Source: Alphaproteobacteria bacterium
Lineage (GTDB): Bacteria > Pseudomonadota > Alphaproteobacteria > Rickettsiales > Deianiraeaceae
NCBI GenBank assembly: GCA_025363115.1
Contig: JANYEN010000057.1
Coordinates: 1-64,000 of the forward strand
Length of the DNA stretch: 64,000 nt
Reading direction: 5' to 3'
Below, in pieces: positions 26,780 through 35,503 of this stretch. The translations under genes and the position numbers were made by a program. The notes under the pieces were generated by a model, which searched no databases, was not told the origin of the DNA, and saw only the letters and a program-made list of their open reading frames with translations. How positions within the stretch are numbered: the first letter of the stretch is position 1; each line of letters begins with the position of its first letter.

Positions 26780-27718
26780 TTAGCTTACATTTAAAAAATA
26801 TTCAGCATCTAAAGACGCCATGCAACCTGTTCCTGCCGCTGTAATAGCCTGCCGATATAATTTATCTTGAACATCTCCACAAGCAAAAATTCCTTCAATA
26901 TTAGTTTTAGTGGTGCCAGGCAAAGTAATAATATAGCCTTCTTCATCAAGTTTAATAATATCTTTGAATATATTTGTATTTGGCTTATGACCAATAGCTA
27001 TAAATATTCCTTCCAATATTAAATCGGTTAAATTGTCGGTTTTTAAATTTTTTATTCGAGCCCCAGTAACATATTTTAAAGGCTTTTTTTCGCCTATTAC
27101 TTCCACCAGTTCACTATCCCAAATTACTGAAATTTTTGGGTTTTTAAATAATCTATCTTGCAAAATCTTTTCTGCTTTAAAGCTATCTCGACGATGAATA
27201 ACAGTAACATGACTAGCATGATTAGTTAAATATAAAGCCTCTTCTACGGCAGAATTGCCTCCGCCTACAACCAAAACTTTTTTACCCTTAAAAAAGAATC
27301 CGTCGCAAGTTGCGCATCCCGAAACTCCAAATCCTAAAAATTCCGACTCGGATTCAATTCCTAGCCATTTAGCTTCTGCTCCCGTAGCTATAATTACACT
27401 ATCTGCTATGTATAAATTTCCCGCTCTATCATAAGCTTTAAAAGGCTTAGTAGAAAAATCTACTTTTTCAATACGGTCGTTAATAATATTGGTTCCACAA
27501 TGTTCTGCCTGTTCTTTCATTTGTTCCATTAGCCACGGACCTTGAATTGCTTTAGCAAAACCTGGATAATTCTCTACATCAGTAGTAATAGTTAATTGAC
27601 CACCTGGTTGATCACCGCATACAATTATTGGATTTCGATTAGCTCTAGCGGCATAAATAGCTGCCGTCCAACCCGCAGGACCCGAACCAATAATCAAAAT
27701 CTGCGTTTTGCTTTCCAT
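26780..27718 (-). CDS. trxB: Thioredoxin reductase
   Basis: NADPH-dependent flavoenzyme that reduces thioredoxin. The FAD motif 'IIGSGPAGWTAAIYAARA' opens the protein, the redox-active 'CATC' is in 'SGCATCDGFFF', the NADPH motif is 'VVGGGNSAVEEALYL', and the C-terminal FAD motif is 'GIFACGDVQDKLYRQAITAAGTGCMA'. The 312 residues are normal. It pairs functionally with the peroxiredoxin gene nearby as part of the thiol-based oxidative defence. Confidence 0.97.
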   Translation of the reverse strand: MESKTQILIIGSGPAGWTAAIYAARANRNPIIVCGDQPGGQLTITTDVENYPGFAKAIQGPWLMEQMKEQAEHCGTNIINDRIEKVDFSTKPFKAYDRAGNLYIADSVIIATGAEAKWLGIESESEFLGFGVSGCATCDGFFFKGKKVLVVGGGNSAVEEALYLTNHASHVTVIHRRDSFKAEKILQDRLFKNPKISVIWDSELVEVIGEKKPLKYVTGARIKNLKTDNLTDLILEGIFIAIGHKPNTNIFKDIIKLDEEGYIITLPGTTKTNIEGIFACGDVQDKLYRQAITAAGTGCMASLDAEYFLNVS

Positions 27719-27777
27719 ATAATATTTATTAACTCTATTAAAATTATTATATATTTTTATTAAAGTAAATACATCCT

Positions 27778-28296
27778 CTAAATTTTTTTTGCTATATTGA
27801 TAGCTAATTTAGTGGCAATTTTAGTAACGTTATAAAATATATCATATCCAAGCATATTTTTAGATCCAAAATCTATAGCTTCATTTTTATGAATTTCTTC
27901 TTCTTGGCAAAATTGCTCTAAATTTTTAATTAATTCGATTTCTTGGCTAAAATTTTGTTTTAGCTCTACAATTTGTTCTTTATAATGCTCCACTATAACT
28001 TCTTCTACTGCTTCGGTAGCAACCATTATGGCTTTCTGCCCCAATAATGTCGACAAAGCTCCTAAACTAAAGCTACCTAATTTCCATAAAGGTTCTAACA
28101 AAGTAGGTCTAATATTTCTTTCTTTAGCTTGTTGTTCAAAATATAGTAAATGATTTTGCTCTTCCGCAAGGCAATGTTCTATGTGGTGTTTAGTATTTTC
28201 ATTAGTACAAAATTTTTGCTGGGTCTTATAAATTGATACAGCTCCTCGCTCGCCCGCCAAATTAACCCTAATAATTTCATCAATTTTTTTAGACAT
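27778..28296 (-). CDS. coq7: Demethoxyubiquinone hydroxylase Coq7
   Basis: Carboxylate-bridged di-iron monooxygenase for the penultimate hydroxylation of ubiquinone synthesis, on the inner membrane. The ligand motifs are repeated: 'RVNLAGERGAVSIY', 'CLAEEQNHLLYF' (E..H), 'ATEAVEEVIVEHYKEQ' and 'FCQEEEIHKNEAIDFG' (E..H). The 172 residues are typical. This form of the enzyme is common in alphaproteobacteria and mitochondria, where it replaces the UbiF flavoenzyme. It fits the respiratory genes (sdhC, sdhB) elsewhere in the window. Confidence 0.95.
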   Translation of the reverse strand: MSKKIDEIIRVNLAGERGAVSIYKTQQKFCTNENTKHHIEHCLAEEQNHLLYFEQQAKERNIRPTLLEPLWKLGSFSLGALSTLLGQKAIMVATEAVEEVIVEHYKEQIVELKQNFSQEIELIKNLEQFCQEEEIHKNEAIDFGSKNMLGYDIFYNVTKIATKLAINIAKKI

Positions 28297-28355
28297 TATT
28301 TTATTAAATTGCTCATATTTACCTAATAATTGATCAATGAAGTTAAAACACTAGA

Positions 28356-29261
28356 TTAATTTTTATTATCGCCCATAGGATGATTATTTTTAACAAAGTC
28401 AATAATTTCGCTATCTGCGGTTTCGATATAAATTTCGGTAGTTGAGATGTCGGAATGCCCTAGAAGTTCTTGCAAAACCCGCAAATTAACTTTTTTATGG
28501 CATAATTTAGTAGCAAAAGAATGTCTAAAAACATGTGGAGAAACTTTATTAGGATCAATATTAGCCAACAAAGCTATCTTTTTTAATGTCATTCCAACTT
28601 GTTCTCTAGTTAAATGCCCCTTACCACCACGAGAGCAAAATAAATATTTTGACCCATCTTGCGATTTAACAAAATCATTACGAACTGCCAAATATTTTTC
28701 TAGCAAATCAATTGTCTGATTTCTAACAGGCACCAATCTTTCCTTAGCACCTTTACCTTTAATCATAATAAGCTTTTCATGATTTTTTTGGATAGGAATA
28801 ATATCAGTAACCTTTAAGCTCAACAACTCCGAAATTCTCATTCCACTAGCATACAAAAATTCAATAATACAAGCCATTCTTATACCAAATTTATTATCAC
28901 TTTGAGCAGTTTCTATCAAATATTGTACATCTTTTTCTATTAAAAATTTAGGTAATTTTTTTTCTTTTTTTGGTCTTTTGATATCGATCATCGGATTATC
29001 CTGTATGTAGTTTTCTTCTATTAAAAATTGCATAAACTGGCTAACACTAGAAAGTTTACGCAAATAAGATGATCTTTTTAATTGCTTTAAATGTAGCGTT
29101 TCTAAAAATTGCCTTATAATTTTTTTATCTACTTTTTTTAAATCTATTTTTATAAACTCAATAAATTCTTTTAAATCTCGCCGATAAGATTGAATAGTAT
29201 TATTACTAAGTCCCCTTTCTACATTACAAATTGTTAAAAATTTTTCAAGCACTACTAACAT
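28356..29261 (-). CDS. xerD: Tyrosine recombinase XerD
   Basis: Site-specific recombinase for chromosome dimer resolution at dif. The N-terminal SAM-like domain has 'VERGLSNNTIQSYRRDLKEF'; the catalytic domain has Arg in 'YASGMRISELLSL', Lys in 'KGKGAKERLVPV', 'HVFRHSFATKL', 'LGHSDISTTEIYIE' with His and Tyr. The 301 residues and the lack of neighbouring phage genes support XerC/D rather than an element integrase; the sequence is nearer XerD. Its stop is separated from coq7 by 59 bases; its start is next to the DUF4385 stop, so the two are probably cotranscribed. Confidence 0.9.
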   Translation of the reverse strand: MLVVLEKFLTICNVERGLSNNTIQSYRRDLKEFIEFIKIDLKKVDKKIIRQFLETLHLKQLKRSSYLRKLSSVSQFMQFLIEENYIQDNPMIDIKRPKKEKKLPKFLIEKDVQYLIETAQSDNKFGIRMACIIEFLYASGMRISELLSLKVTDIIPIQKNHEKLIMIKGKGAKERLVPVRNQTIDLLEKYLAVRNDFVKSQDGSKYLFCSRGGKGHLTREQVGMTLKKIALLANIDPNKVSPHVFRHSFATKLCHKKVNLRVLQELLGHSDISTTEIYIETADSEIIDFVKNNHPMGDNKN

Positions 29262-29262
29262 A

Positions 29263-29739
29263 TTATCCTAATTTTTCTTTCCATTCTTTTTTGAGTTTAG
29301 CATATTTTAAGTTAGCTTCTGCTTCCTTCCATTTGCCAAAAAAAATTCTAGCACTTTCGGCTTTTAAATTATCTCCATTACCCCATTTTAATGGTTCTAA
29401 AGTAGTTTTTTTATATTTTCTACCTCCCTTGTAATTAGCATAGCGACGACTTCTAGTGTATCCCATTTGCAAAAATTTTCTTGCCATATCCATTCCAACA
29501 AAATCTTTATTTTTTATATATTTTAAAAAAAGAGAATAAATTTTCTCGCTTGACTCAAATGCAATTTCAGGAGTTTTAAATCTCCAATATTTTAAAATTT
29601 CGCTTTTGTAAGGTTCGCAAATTAATACCCCTTGTTCGCCTTTACCAATTTTATATAATTCAGGATTTAATCGATAATCAATATTTGCTTTCCAAGCGTA
29701 ATTTTTATAATCAAAATTAAGATAGGAAGGCTTAGACAT
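29263..29739 (-). CDS. DUF4385 family protein
   Basis: 158 residues that match the DUF4385 family in its most conserved stretches: 'YRLNPELYKIGKGEQGVLICEPYKSEILKYWRFKTPEIA', 'DFVGMDMARKFLQMGYTRSRRYANYKGGRKY' and 'ESARIFFGKWKEAE'. The function is unknown. The many Arg, Lys and aromatic residues in the 'TRSRRYANYKGG' segment suggest nucleic acid or phosphate binding, but this is inference. One base separates its stop from the xerD start. Confidence 0.85.
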   Translation of the reverse strand: MSKPSYLNFDYKNYAWKANIDYRLNPELYKIGKGEQGVLICEPYKSEILKYWRFKTPEIAFESSEKIYSLFLKYIKNKDFVGMDMARKFLQMGYTRSRRYANYKGGRKYKKTTLEPLKWGNGDNLKAESARIFFGKWKEAEANLKYAKLKKEWKEKLG

Positions 29740-29983
29740 AGAATATTTTATATTAAAGATAATTAATTCTTGATAATTATTTTTTATTTACTATAAATTT
29801 TAATTAAAGAATTTTTCGTTTTACAAATGCGCCAAGCAAATTGCTTTAAAAATCACTTTTTTTACTTCCTCGCAAAGGGGAAAACAGAGCTTTAAAATAT
29901 CCATTTTTAAAAAAATTTAAAAAACCAAGTAAAGCATGTATCTTTATTAGTAAATCAAATTAATATAATAAATTAAAAAACAT

Positions 29984-30802
29984 ATGACCAAAATAAAAGT
30001 AATTCTATGTGACGTTTGGGGCGTTATTCATAATGGAAAAAAACTTCATGTTGGCGTGCATGACTTTTTTGAATATTGTAATCAAAATAATATTTTAGTG
30101 GTATTATTTTCTAACGCCCCCCGCAAAACTAAAAACGTAGCAGACTTTTTATTTAATAAATTTAAGCTAGAACAAGGTAAACATTACCATGATATTATTA
30201 CGTCAGGTGGTGTTTTTTCAAACATTTGTAGCGAATTAAAACTTAAAAAATGTTTTTTTATAGGTCAAGAAAGTAACTCGCCTTTAATGGCAGAAGAACA
30301 CAACGATGCAGAAATGATAAGTCTGGTAGGAGCAATTAGAACATATCAAACAAGCGACGCCGATTTTGCTTTAATATTAGGACCATTTGGTAATGATAAC
30401 GATATTAATATTGTAAAATACTTGAAAGAACTTAAACAAAGAGATATAACTGCTTATTGCCCCAATCCCGATTTAGTGGTTCATAACAATGGCATTGAAG
30501 TTAAATGTGCTGGCTTTTTTGCTCAGGAATATGAAAAAATAGGAGGTAAAGTTATTTGGTATGGAAAACCTTATTTTCAAATGTATGAATATGCTATAAA
30601 AAAACTTGGTATAGCTAAAAACGAGATTGTAGCTATAGGAGATTCTTTAATGGCAGATATTTCTGGAGCTAATAATTTTGGAATTAAATCAATTCTAACT
30701 TTAACAGGAATTACAAAGCCCGATGATATCAAAGATATAAAACCGTATTTAACCGTAAACAACCTTTTTGAAATGATGGATTTTATTAAAAATACAAAGT
30801 AA
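29984..30802 (+). CDS. HAD-superfamily class IIA hydrolase (TIGR01459 type)
   Basis: Predicted phosphatase of the NagD-like class IIA. HAD motif I is 'LCDVWGVIHNGKKL' (the second Asp replaced by Trp-Gly-Val, as in the TIGR01459 group), motif II 'VLFSNAPR', the Lys region 'VIWYGKPYFQMYEYA', and motif IV 'AIGDSLMADISGANNFGIKSI'. The 272 residues are typical of this alphaproteobacterial family. The substrate is not known. The 244 bases before it hold no gene that I can see. Confidence 0.88.
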   Translation: MTKIKVILCDVWGVIHNGKKLHVGVHDFFEYCNQNNILVVLFSNAPRKTKNVADFLFNKFKLEQGKHYHDIITSGGVFSNICSELKLKKCFFIGQESNSPLMAEEHNDAEMISLVGAIRTYQTSDADFALILGPFGNDNDINIVKYLKELKQRDITAYCPNPDLVVHNNGIEVKCAGFFAQEYEKIGGKVIWYGKPYFQMYEYAIKKLGIAKNEIVAIGDSLMADISGANNFGIKSILTLTGITKPDDIKDIKPYLTVNNLFEMMDFIKNTK

Positions 30803-30875
30803 GTAAAATAAATTGCATATTATTTTAGGTAAAGTAAAATTAATAAATTTTCTTTAGTCAAAAACATTATTAAAT

Positions 30876-33128
30876 ATGGCAAAATCAGCAACACTAGGAA
30901 TGCCAAGAATCGGGAAAAATGGAGAGGTTTCTTTAGCTGTATCGGATTTTATAGATAAAAAAATAACAAAAGGTCAGCTTTTAGCAATTGGTAAAAAGGT
31001 AAGAGAAGAAAATTTTCAAATGCAAATTGATAGCAATATAGATATAATTCCTTGTAATGATTTTTCATTTTTTGATCACGTTCTTGACGCTACTGTATTT
31101 TTAGGTAACATTCCTCGTAAATATTATTGGGAAGGTGGATTGGTGCCTTTAGAAATTTATTTTGCTATGGTTACTGGGCAACAAAGAGAAAAATTTGATG
31201 TTACCCCTATGAATATATCTAGGTGGTTTAATACCCGATATTTATATGTGGTACCTGAGTTTTCTGACCCCATCGAATTTGCTTATTCTGACAATAAACA
31301 TGTTTTAGAATATTTAGAAGCCAAACAAAATTTTAAAATTAAAACTCGTCCCGCTTTTTTTGGTCCAGTATCTTATTTGTTAATGGGTAAAATTGCCTCA
31401 GATGATGTACACGAAATAAACAAACACAGTTTAATAGATGAAATATTACCAGTATATGAAGAACTAATAGTTAACTGTAAGCGTTTAGGAATAACAGACA
31501 TTCAATTTGATGAACCAATGTTAACCCAGGATTTAACAAGAGAAGATCAAAATATTTACAAAGACTTTTATAATAAGTTAGCTGAAAAAAACCACGACAA
31601 CGTAAGTATAAACATTGTAACTAGCTATGGAGAAATTGGTAACAATCTAGAATGTGCTATGTCTATGCCAGTATCGTCAATTCACTTAGATTTGTGTTCT
31701 AATCCTAACCAGTTAGATGAAGTTTTGTCTTTAATTCCCAAAACAATGTCTTTATCTCTTGGTTTGGTAGACGCAAATAATATATGGATTAACAACTTAA
31801 AAAACTCCGTTGAAATTGCTAAAAAAGTAATTAATAAACTAGGTACCGAAAGAGTTATAATTGCACCATCTTCTTCTTTATTTTTGTGCCCCAACGATAT
31901 TAATCAAGAAAAACAAATACCAGAGGAAATTAAAGGGTTATTGTCTTTTAGTAAGCAAAAACTTGAAGAAATAAATTTAATTACAAAAATTTTAAATTCT
32001 AAAAAAGAAAACTTTGACGATGTTTTAGTTGAAAATGCAAAAAAAATTGAAAAATTGAAGCAAAAAAATATAAAAATTAATCAAGATTATTCTAATAAAT
32101 TAAATTATGTTTTTTTAGAAAAAAACAACAGAAGCTTACCTTTCAATGAACGTATAAAATTACAAAAAGAAAAAATATTTAACAATAAAATGCCTTTGTT
32201 TCCAATTACAACTAACGGATCTTTACCTTATAAAAACATTAAAAGCACAGAAAATTATTCTAAGGATTATATAAAAATACAAGAAGATTTAAATATAGAT
32301 GTTATATCTGATGGAGAGTTTAATCGAAAAAATAATATTGAGTTTTTAGCAAGTAATTTAGAGGGGGTTTTTATTTGCCAAAACTCGTATGTTCAATCAT
32401 TTGGAACTATTTTTAATAATCCAATCATAATATATGATATTCCAGTTATTAAAAAAAACACTTATCTTGATTTAGCTAAATCGTTAATAAAAATATCTAA
32501 AAAGCCTATAAAAATCAACGTTTGTGGTGCTATTACATTTGTAAATGAATCTTTTGCTTTAGATGAAATTCCTAGATATGTTTTTCAAATATTGGTAGCT
32601 GATATTATAAAAAAGGAAATCCAAGAACTAGAAAAAATTGGTATTCAAATAATAGGAATAGATGAAGAAAATTTTTTACAAAAACTTCCTTTAAGAAATG
32701 ATCACGTAATTGATGAACTTAATAAATTAATAAGTATATTTAAATATATATGTAAAGATATTGCAAATATAACTCAAATTCATACTAAAATTAATCATGT
32801 AAATTTTGAAGATTTTTTAGAAAACATAGCTAAAATAGATACAGATGTATTGTTAATAAACAGCTCAAGATATAATAAAGAATTATTTGATTTATTTATT
32901 AGTTATAGATATCCAGGTCATATAAGTTTTGGCATATATGATACATTATCAAATCGTATCCCAACTTACCAAGAAATGTTAATATTAATAAAAAAGCATA
33001 TTAGATGCGTGGATATTGATCATATATGGCTTAGCACAGACTATGGTTTTAAATATAAAAACAGAGAAGATTTTATTAGTATAATGAAAGATATTAGTGA
33101 AATAGTAAAGGAATTGCGTCATACTTAA
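30876..33128 (+). CDS. MetE-like protein lacking the zinc site
   Basis: Full-length relative (750 residues) of cobalamin-independent methionine synthase. The N-terminal barrel is well kept: 'LGMPRIGKNGE', 'HVLDATVFLGNIPRKY', 'WFNTRYLYVVPEF', 'GPVSYLLMGK', 'IQFDEPMLTQDL'. The C-terminal catalytic barrel aligns throughout (TTNGSLPY, SDGEFNRKNNIEF, GIDEENFLQKLPLR, IHTKINHVNFEDF, STDYGFKYK), but the four zinc ligands of E. coli MetE (His641, Cys643, Glu665, Cys726) are Lys638, Asn640, Asn662 and Tyr723 here, and the 'DIHSP' His is Leu. It therefore should not activate homocysteine in the usual way. The frame is intact, so it may have another role, or be early decay. Confidence 0.85.
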   Translation: MAKSATLGMPRIGKNGEVSLAVSDFIDKKITKGQLLAIGKKVREENFQMQIDSNIDIIPCNDFSFFDHVLDATVFLGNIPRKYYWEGGLVPLEIYFAMVTGQQREKFDVTPMNISRWFNTRYLYVVPEFSDPIEFAYSDNKHVLEYLEAKQNFKIKTRPAFFGPVSYLLMGKIASDDVHEINKHSLIDEILPVYEELIVNCKRLGITDIQFDEPMLTQDLTREDQNIYKDFYNKLAEKNHDNVSINIVTSYGEIGNNLECAMSMPVSSIHLDLCSNPNQLDEVLSLIPKTMSLSLGLVDANNIWINNLKNSVEIAKKVINKLGTERVIIAPSSSLFLCPNDINQEKQIPEEIKGLLSFSKQKLEEINLITKILNSKKENFDDVLVENAKKIEKLKQKNIKINQDYSNKLNYVFLEKNNRSLPFNERIKLQKEKIFNNKMPLFPITTNGSLPYKNIKSTENYSKDYIKIQEDLNIDVISDGEFNRKNNIEFLASNLEGVFICQNSYVQSFGTIFNNPIIIYDIPVIKKNTYLDLAKSLIKISKKPIKINVCGAITFVNESFALDEIPRYVFQILVADIIKKEIQELEKIGIQIIGIDEENFLQKLPLRNDHVIDELNKLISIFKYICKDIANITQIHTKINHVNFEDFLENIAKIDTDVLLINSSRYNKELFDLFISYRYPGHISFGIYDTLSNRIPTYQEMLILIKKHIRCVDIDHIWLSTDYGFKYKNREDFISIMKDISEIVKELRHT

Positions 33129-33251
33129 AAAAATAGTAATTTAAATTTTTTATTATGTTTTTTATATAGTTGTTAAAAATGTTAAATTTTAGATATTTTA
33201 TATTTATTTAAAGGTTTTATAATTTGTTAATTTTTTATTAAAAAATGTTTT

Positions 33252-33302
33252 AAATTGTTAAAAAAGTTAGTAATATCAAATTATTAACAATTTTAACAAT
33301 TT
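33252..33302. repeat. 12-base inverted repeat before 33323 gene
   Basis: AAATTGTTAAAA (33252-33263) and TTTTAACAATTT (33291-33302) are exact reverse complements with 27 bases between. They lie in a 194-base AT-rich gap 20 bases before the next start. Possible operator or terminator of the MetE-like gene; base composition makes chance likely. Confidence 0.3.
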
Positions 33303-33322
33303 AATATTATTTTGTTATTTTT

Positions 33323-33796
33323 ATGCAATTTTTTAACATTATATTATATATAGCGGTATCCGTTATGTTTTATTTGATAATAAAACTTTTATGGTATTTG
33401 TTGCGCATTTTAATATTTAAAATTATAGTTGATAATTTTGTTGATTTTATTGTTGATAGTGATCTAGAAATTAAAAAGAAAAAGGAAAACAATAATAACA
33501 AACCAGCTCATTTAGAAAAAAACAAAGAAGTTGAATTGGTTGAGGTTGAAAAAATTAAAAATCAGCAAGAAAATATAGAAGATATCGAACAAAACAACAT
33601 TCAAATTTCTACTCCTAAAATTGTGGGAATTAAAATTGAAGTAAAGGGAAAATTTACCCAGGCTATAGCCAATAAAATGCGAATTAATTTTCAGAACTTA
33701 GATCGTAACGTATTATTAAAACAGGGTTATTGGGAAGCTTTCGTGGGATTACAAAAAAAGCAACAAACTATTCAACCCGATAAATTTCAAAGATAA
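33323..33796 (+). CDS. Hypothetical membrane-anchored protein
   Basis: 157 residues, not recognised. One long N-terminal membrane segment (IILYIAVSVMFYLIIKLLWYLLRILIF), then a highly charged Lys/Glu/Asn linker (residues 45-100), then a small C-terminal domain 'VGIKIEVKGKFTQAIANKMRINFQNLDRN' ending 'GYWEAFVGLQKK'. A single anchor followed by a charged stalk and a small globular end suggests a structural or scaffolding part of the inner membrane. No neighbour gives a clue. Confidence 0.6.
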   Translation: MQFFNIILYIAVSVMFYLIIKLLWYLLRILIFKIIVDNFVDFIVDSDLEIKKKKENNNNKPAHLEKNKEVELVEVEKIKNQQENIEDIEQNNIQISTPKIVGIKIEVKGKFTQAIANKMRINFQNLDRNVLLKQGYWEAFVGLQKKQQTIQPDKFQR

Positions 33797-33883
33797 AGTA
33801 TGTTTTTAGCTTATTCATATTATTTTTATAAAAAAAGTTGACTGTTTTTTATTTTAAGTTACATAAACGACCACAAAGGTTTA

Positions 33884-34540
33884 ATGTTATATATAATATT
33901 TTTAAAAATGAAAAAGAATTTGTCGTTGCTGTTTATTATTTTTTGTTTATTTTGTTCAAATGTATCTAAAGCAGAAATAGGTGACTTTGGTGAAATAGAA
34001 TTAAAGCCTTATTTGGGTATTGGATATTCTTTATCGGGAGTCCAGAATGCTAAATATGGAGGAATAGATTATAATTTAATTTTGCCTTCTGTGTTCAATA
34101 GTTTTGGAGGTGCTTTAGGTTTGAGAACTAAATATTTAATGACAGAATTTAGTGTTTATGGCGCTATTCCTTCGGTTAGTACTTCAAATAATGGTCAACA
34201 ATATGGCATAAGCGGGGCAACTATGGATATGGTTACTATGCGATTTACTTTAATGGGAGTTTTAAATTTTCCCGCAATAGGTGAAAAAAACAACATATTG
34301 CTTATTTTGGGAATGGTACATGCTTCTAGTAACATTAATTATTCTATATCTAACCCATCTTCCACCATTGGCTTGCAATATTCGGGGTTTGGCACTAATA
34401 TAGAAATAGGGATAGGATATATGCGTGATATAACTGAACATTTTGCAATTAGAACCGACTTTAGGTACAGTCCAATTTCTATTTCTGGTATGACAAGTTT
34501 TTTAATGACCTGGAATATAACTTTCTTAGGATTTCTATAA
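33884..34540 (+). CDS. Predicted outer-membrane beta-barrel protein
   Basis: 218 residues with a signal peptide (KKNLSLLFIIFCLFCSNVSKA). The mature part alternates hydrophobic and polar residues with many Gly and aromatic positions ('KPYLGIGYSLSGV', 'GGALGLRTKYLMTEFSVYG', 'TNIEIGIGYMRDITEHFAIRTDFRY') and ends in a final strand with C-terminal Leu, as in 8-strand OmpX/OmpW-like barrels. The ATG at 33884 has an AAAGG ribosome binding site four bases before it; ATG 33908 would give a cleaner signal peptide but has none. Followed by a second predicted outer-membrane protein. Confidence 0.65.
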   Translation: MLYIIFLKMKKNLSLLFIIFCLFCSNVSKAEIGDFGEIELKPYLGIGYSLSGVQNAKYGGIDYNLILPSVFNSFGGALGLRTKYLMTEFSVYGAIPSVSTSNNGQQYGISGATMDMVTMRFTLMGVLNFPAIGEKNNILLILGMVHASSNINYSISNPSSTIGLQYSGFGTNIEIGIGYMRDITEHFAIRTDFRYSPISISGMTSFLMTWNITFLGFL

Positions 34541-34612
34541 AAGCTTTAAAAACGTTGCTTTAATTTTAAATATATTTTCTTTATACTTACTGAGTATATG
34601 TTGTTATAAAAA

Positions 34613-35503
34613 ATGCCAACGAATAAAGCAATATATTGTATTTTTTTGCTTTTTATTTGGGTAAAAAAAGCAAATTCAGTAGCTTGGTTACGTAAAAAAG
34701 GAGAAATAATATCTATTCATGAACTAGCTTTACAAAATCAAACTAGCACAAATCTATATGATGCTAATAGCCTCAGTGGTGTTAATATTACGGGATTTGA
34801 TTATAAGCTTTATGGTGAATATGGAGCTACTGATAAATTAACGATAGGGGTCAATTCTATTGCTGAAATTTATAGTATTAATAGCCATGGTAATAATTTA
34901 TTATCAGGCATAGCGGTTAAATTAAGTGAATATTTTGCCCGATATGGAATTTTTAATAATAAAAATAGATCTTTAGTTGTAGCTGGGCAAATATTATATA
35001 AGCCACCTAGTTTTTACGATACCAAACATCCTCAAAATAGTGCAATTTATGGAGGTACTGATCAGCAAGATTTGGAGGTAATGAGTCAATTATTAATTAA
35101 TCTAAATCCAGACGAAAGTTTTTTTGGGTTTTATACTGAATATAAGCAACTTTTAAATATTGATTTTGGATATAGGGAGCGTTTTAATTTAAATTTTAAT
35201 GAAGTGAGATTGAATATACAATATATGTTTTGGTTTAATGAAGTGCATGCGATTTTGTTAGGTTTTTACAAAACAATGAGGGTATATAAAAATGTTAATT
35301 ATGGCAATCCTTTAACTTCTTTTAATTATGCTTCGTGGACAGCAAACGATCAAAACAGTATTGAGGTATCGTGGGTAATGTTCTACGAGGAACAAAGAGC
35401 GATGTCTTTTGGAATTTATGCCGATGTATATGGTTTGCCATTTGGTAACGGAGAAGCAAATTTATTTACAATTGGCATTAAATGTGGTTTATGGCTTTTG
35501 TAG
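34613..35503 (+). CDS. Predicted outer-membrane protein
   Basis: 296 residues. A signal-like N-terminus (IYCIFLLFIWVKKANS) precedes strand-rich sequence with regular aromatic-ended segments ('FDYKLYGEYGATDKLTIGVNSIAEIY', 'FFGFYTEYKQLLNIDFGYRERF', 'VRLNIQYMFWFN', 'FGIYADVYGLPFG'), ending 'LFTIGIKCGLWLL'. This looks like a barrel of 10 to 14 strands. I cannot name a family. It shares direction with the preceding predicted barrel; its last 15 bases overlap the convergent mrp/apbC gene. A parS-like palindrome at 35380-35393 lies inside the reading frame. Confidence 0.6.
   Translation: MPTNKAIYCIFLLFIWVKKANSVAWLRKKGEIISIHELALQNQTSTNLYDANSLSGVNITGFDYKLYGEYGATDKLTIGVNSIAEIYSINSHGNNLLSGIAVKLSEYFARYGIFNNKNRSLVVAGQILYKPPSFYDTKHPQNSAIYGGTDQQDLEVMSQLLINLNPDESFFGFYTEYKQLLNIDFGYRERFNLNFNEVRLNIQYMFWFNEVHAILLGFYKTMRVYKNVNYGNPLTSFNYASWTANDQNSIEVSWVMFYEEQRAMSFGIYADVYGLPFGNGEANLFTIGIKCGLWLL
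35380..35393. other. parS-like palindrome, copy 3 (inside a gene)
   Basis: GTTCTACGAGGAAC; with flanking T and A it matches TGTTCCACGTGGAACA at 14 of 16 positions. It lies in codons for Met-Phe-Tyr-Glu-Glu-Gln of the outer-membrane protein. Confidence 0.35.

Noticed and set aside
33240-33302. Intrinsic terminator of the MetE-like gene
   Set aside because: The 27-base loop and A/T-only stem would be weak; kept only as an inverted repeat.
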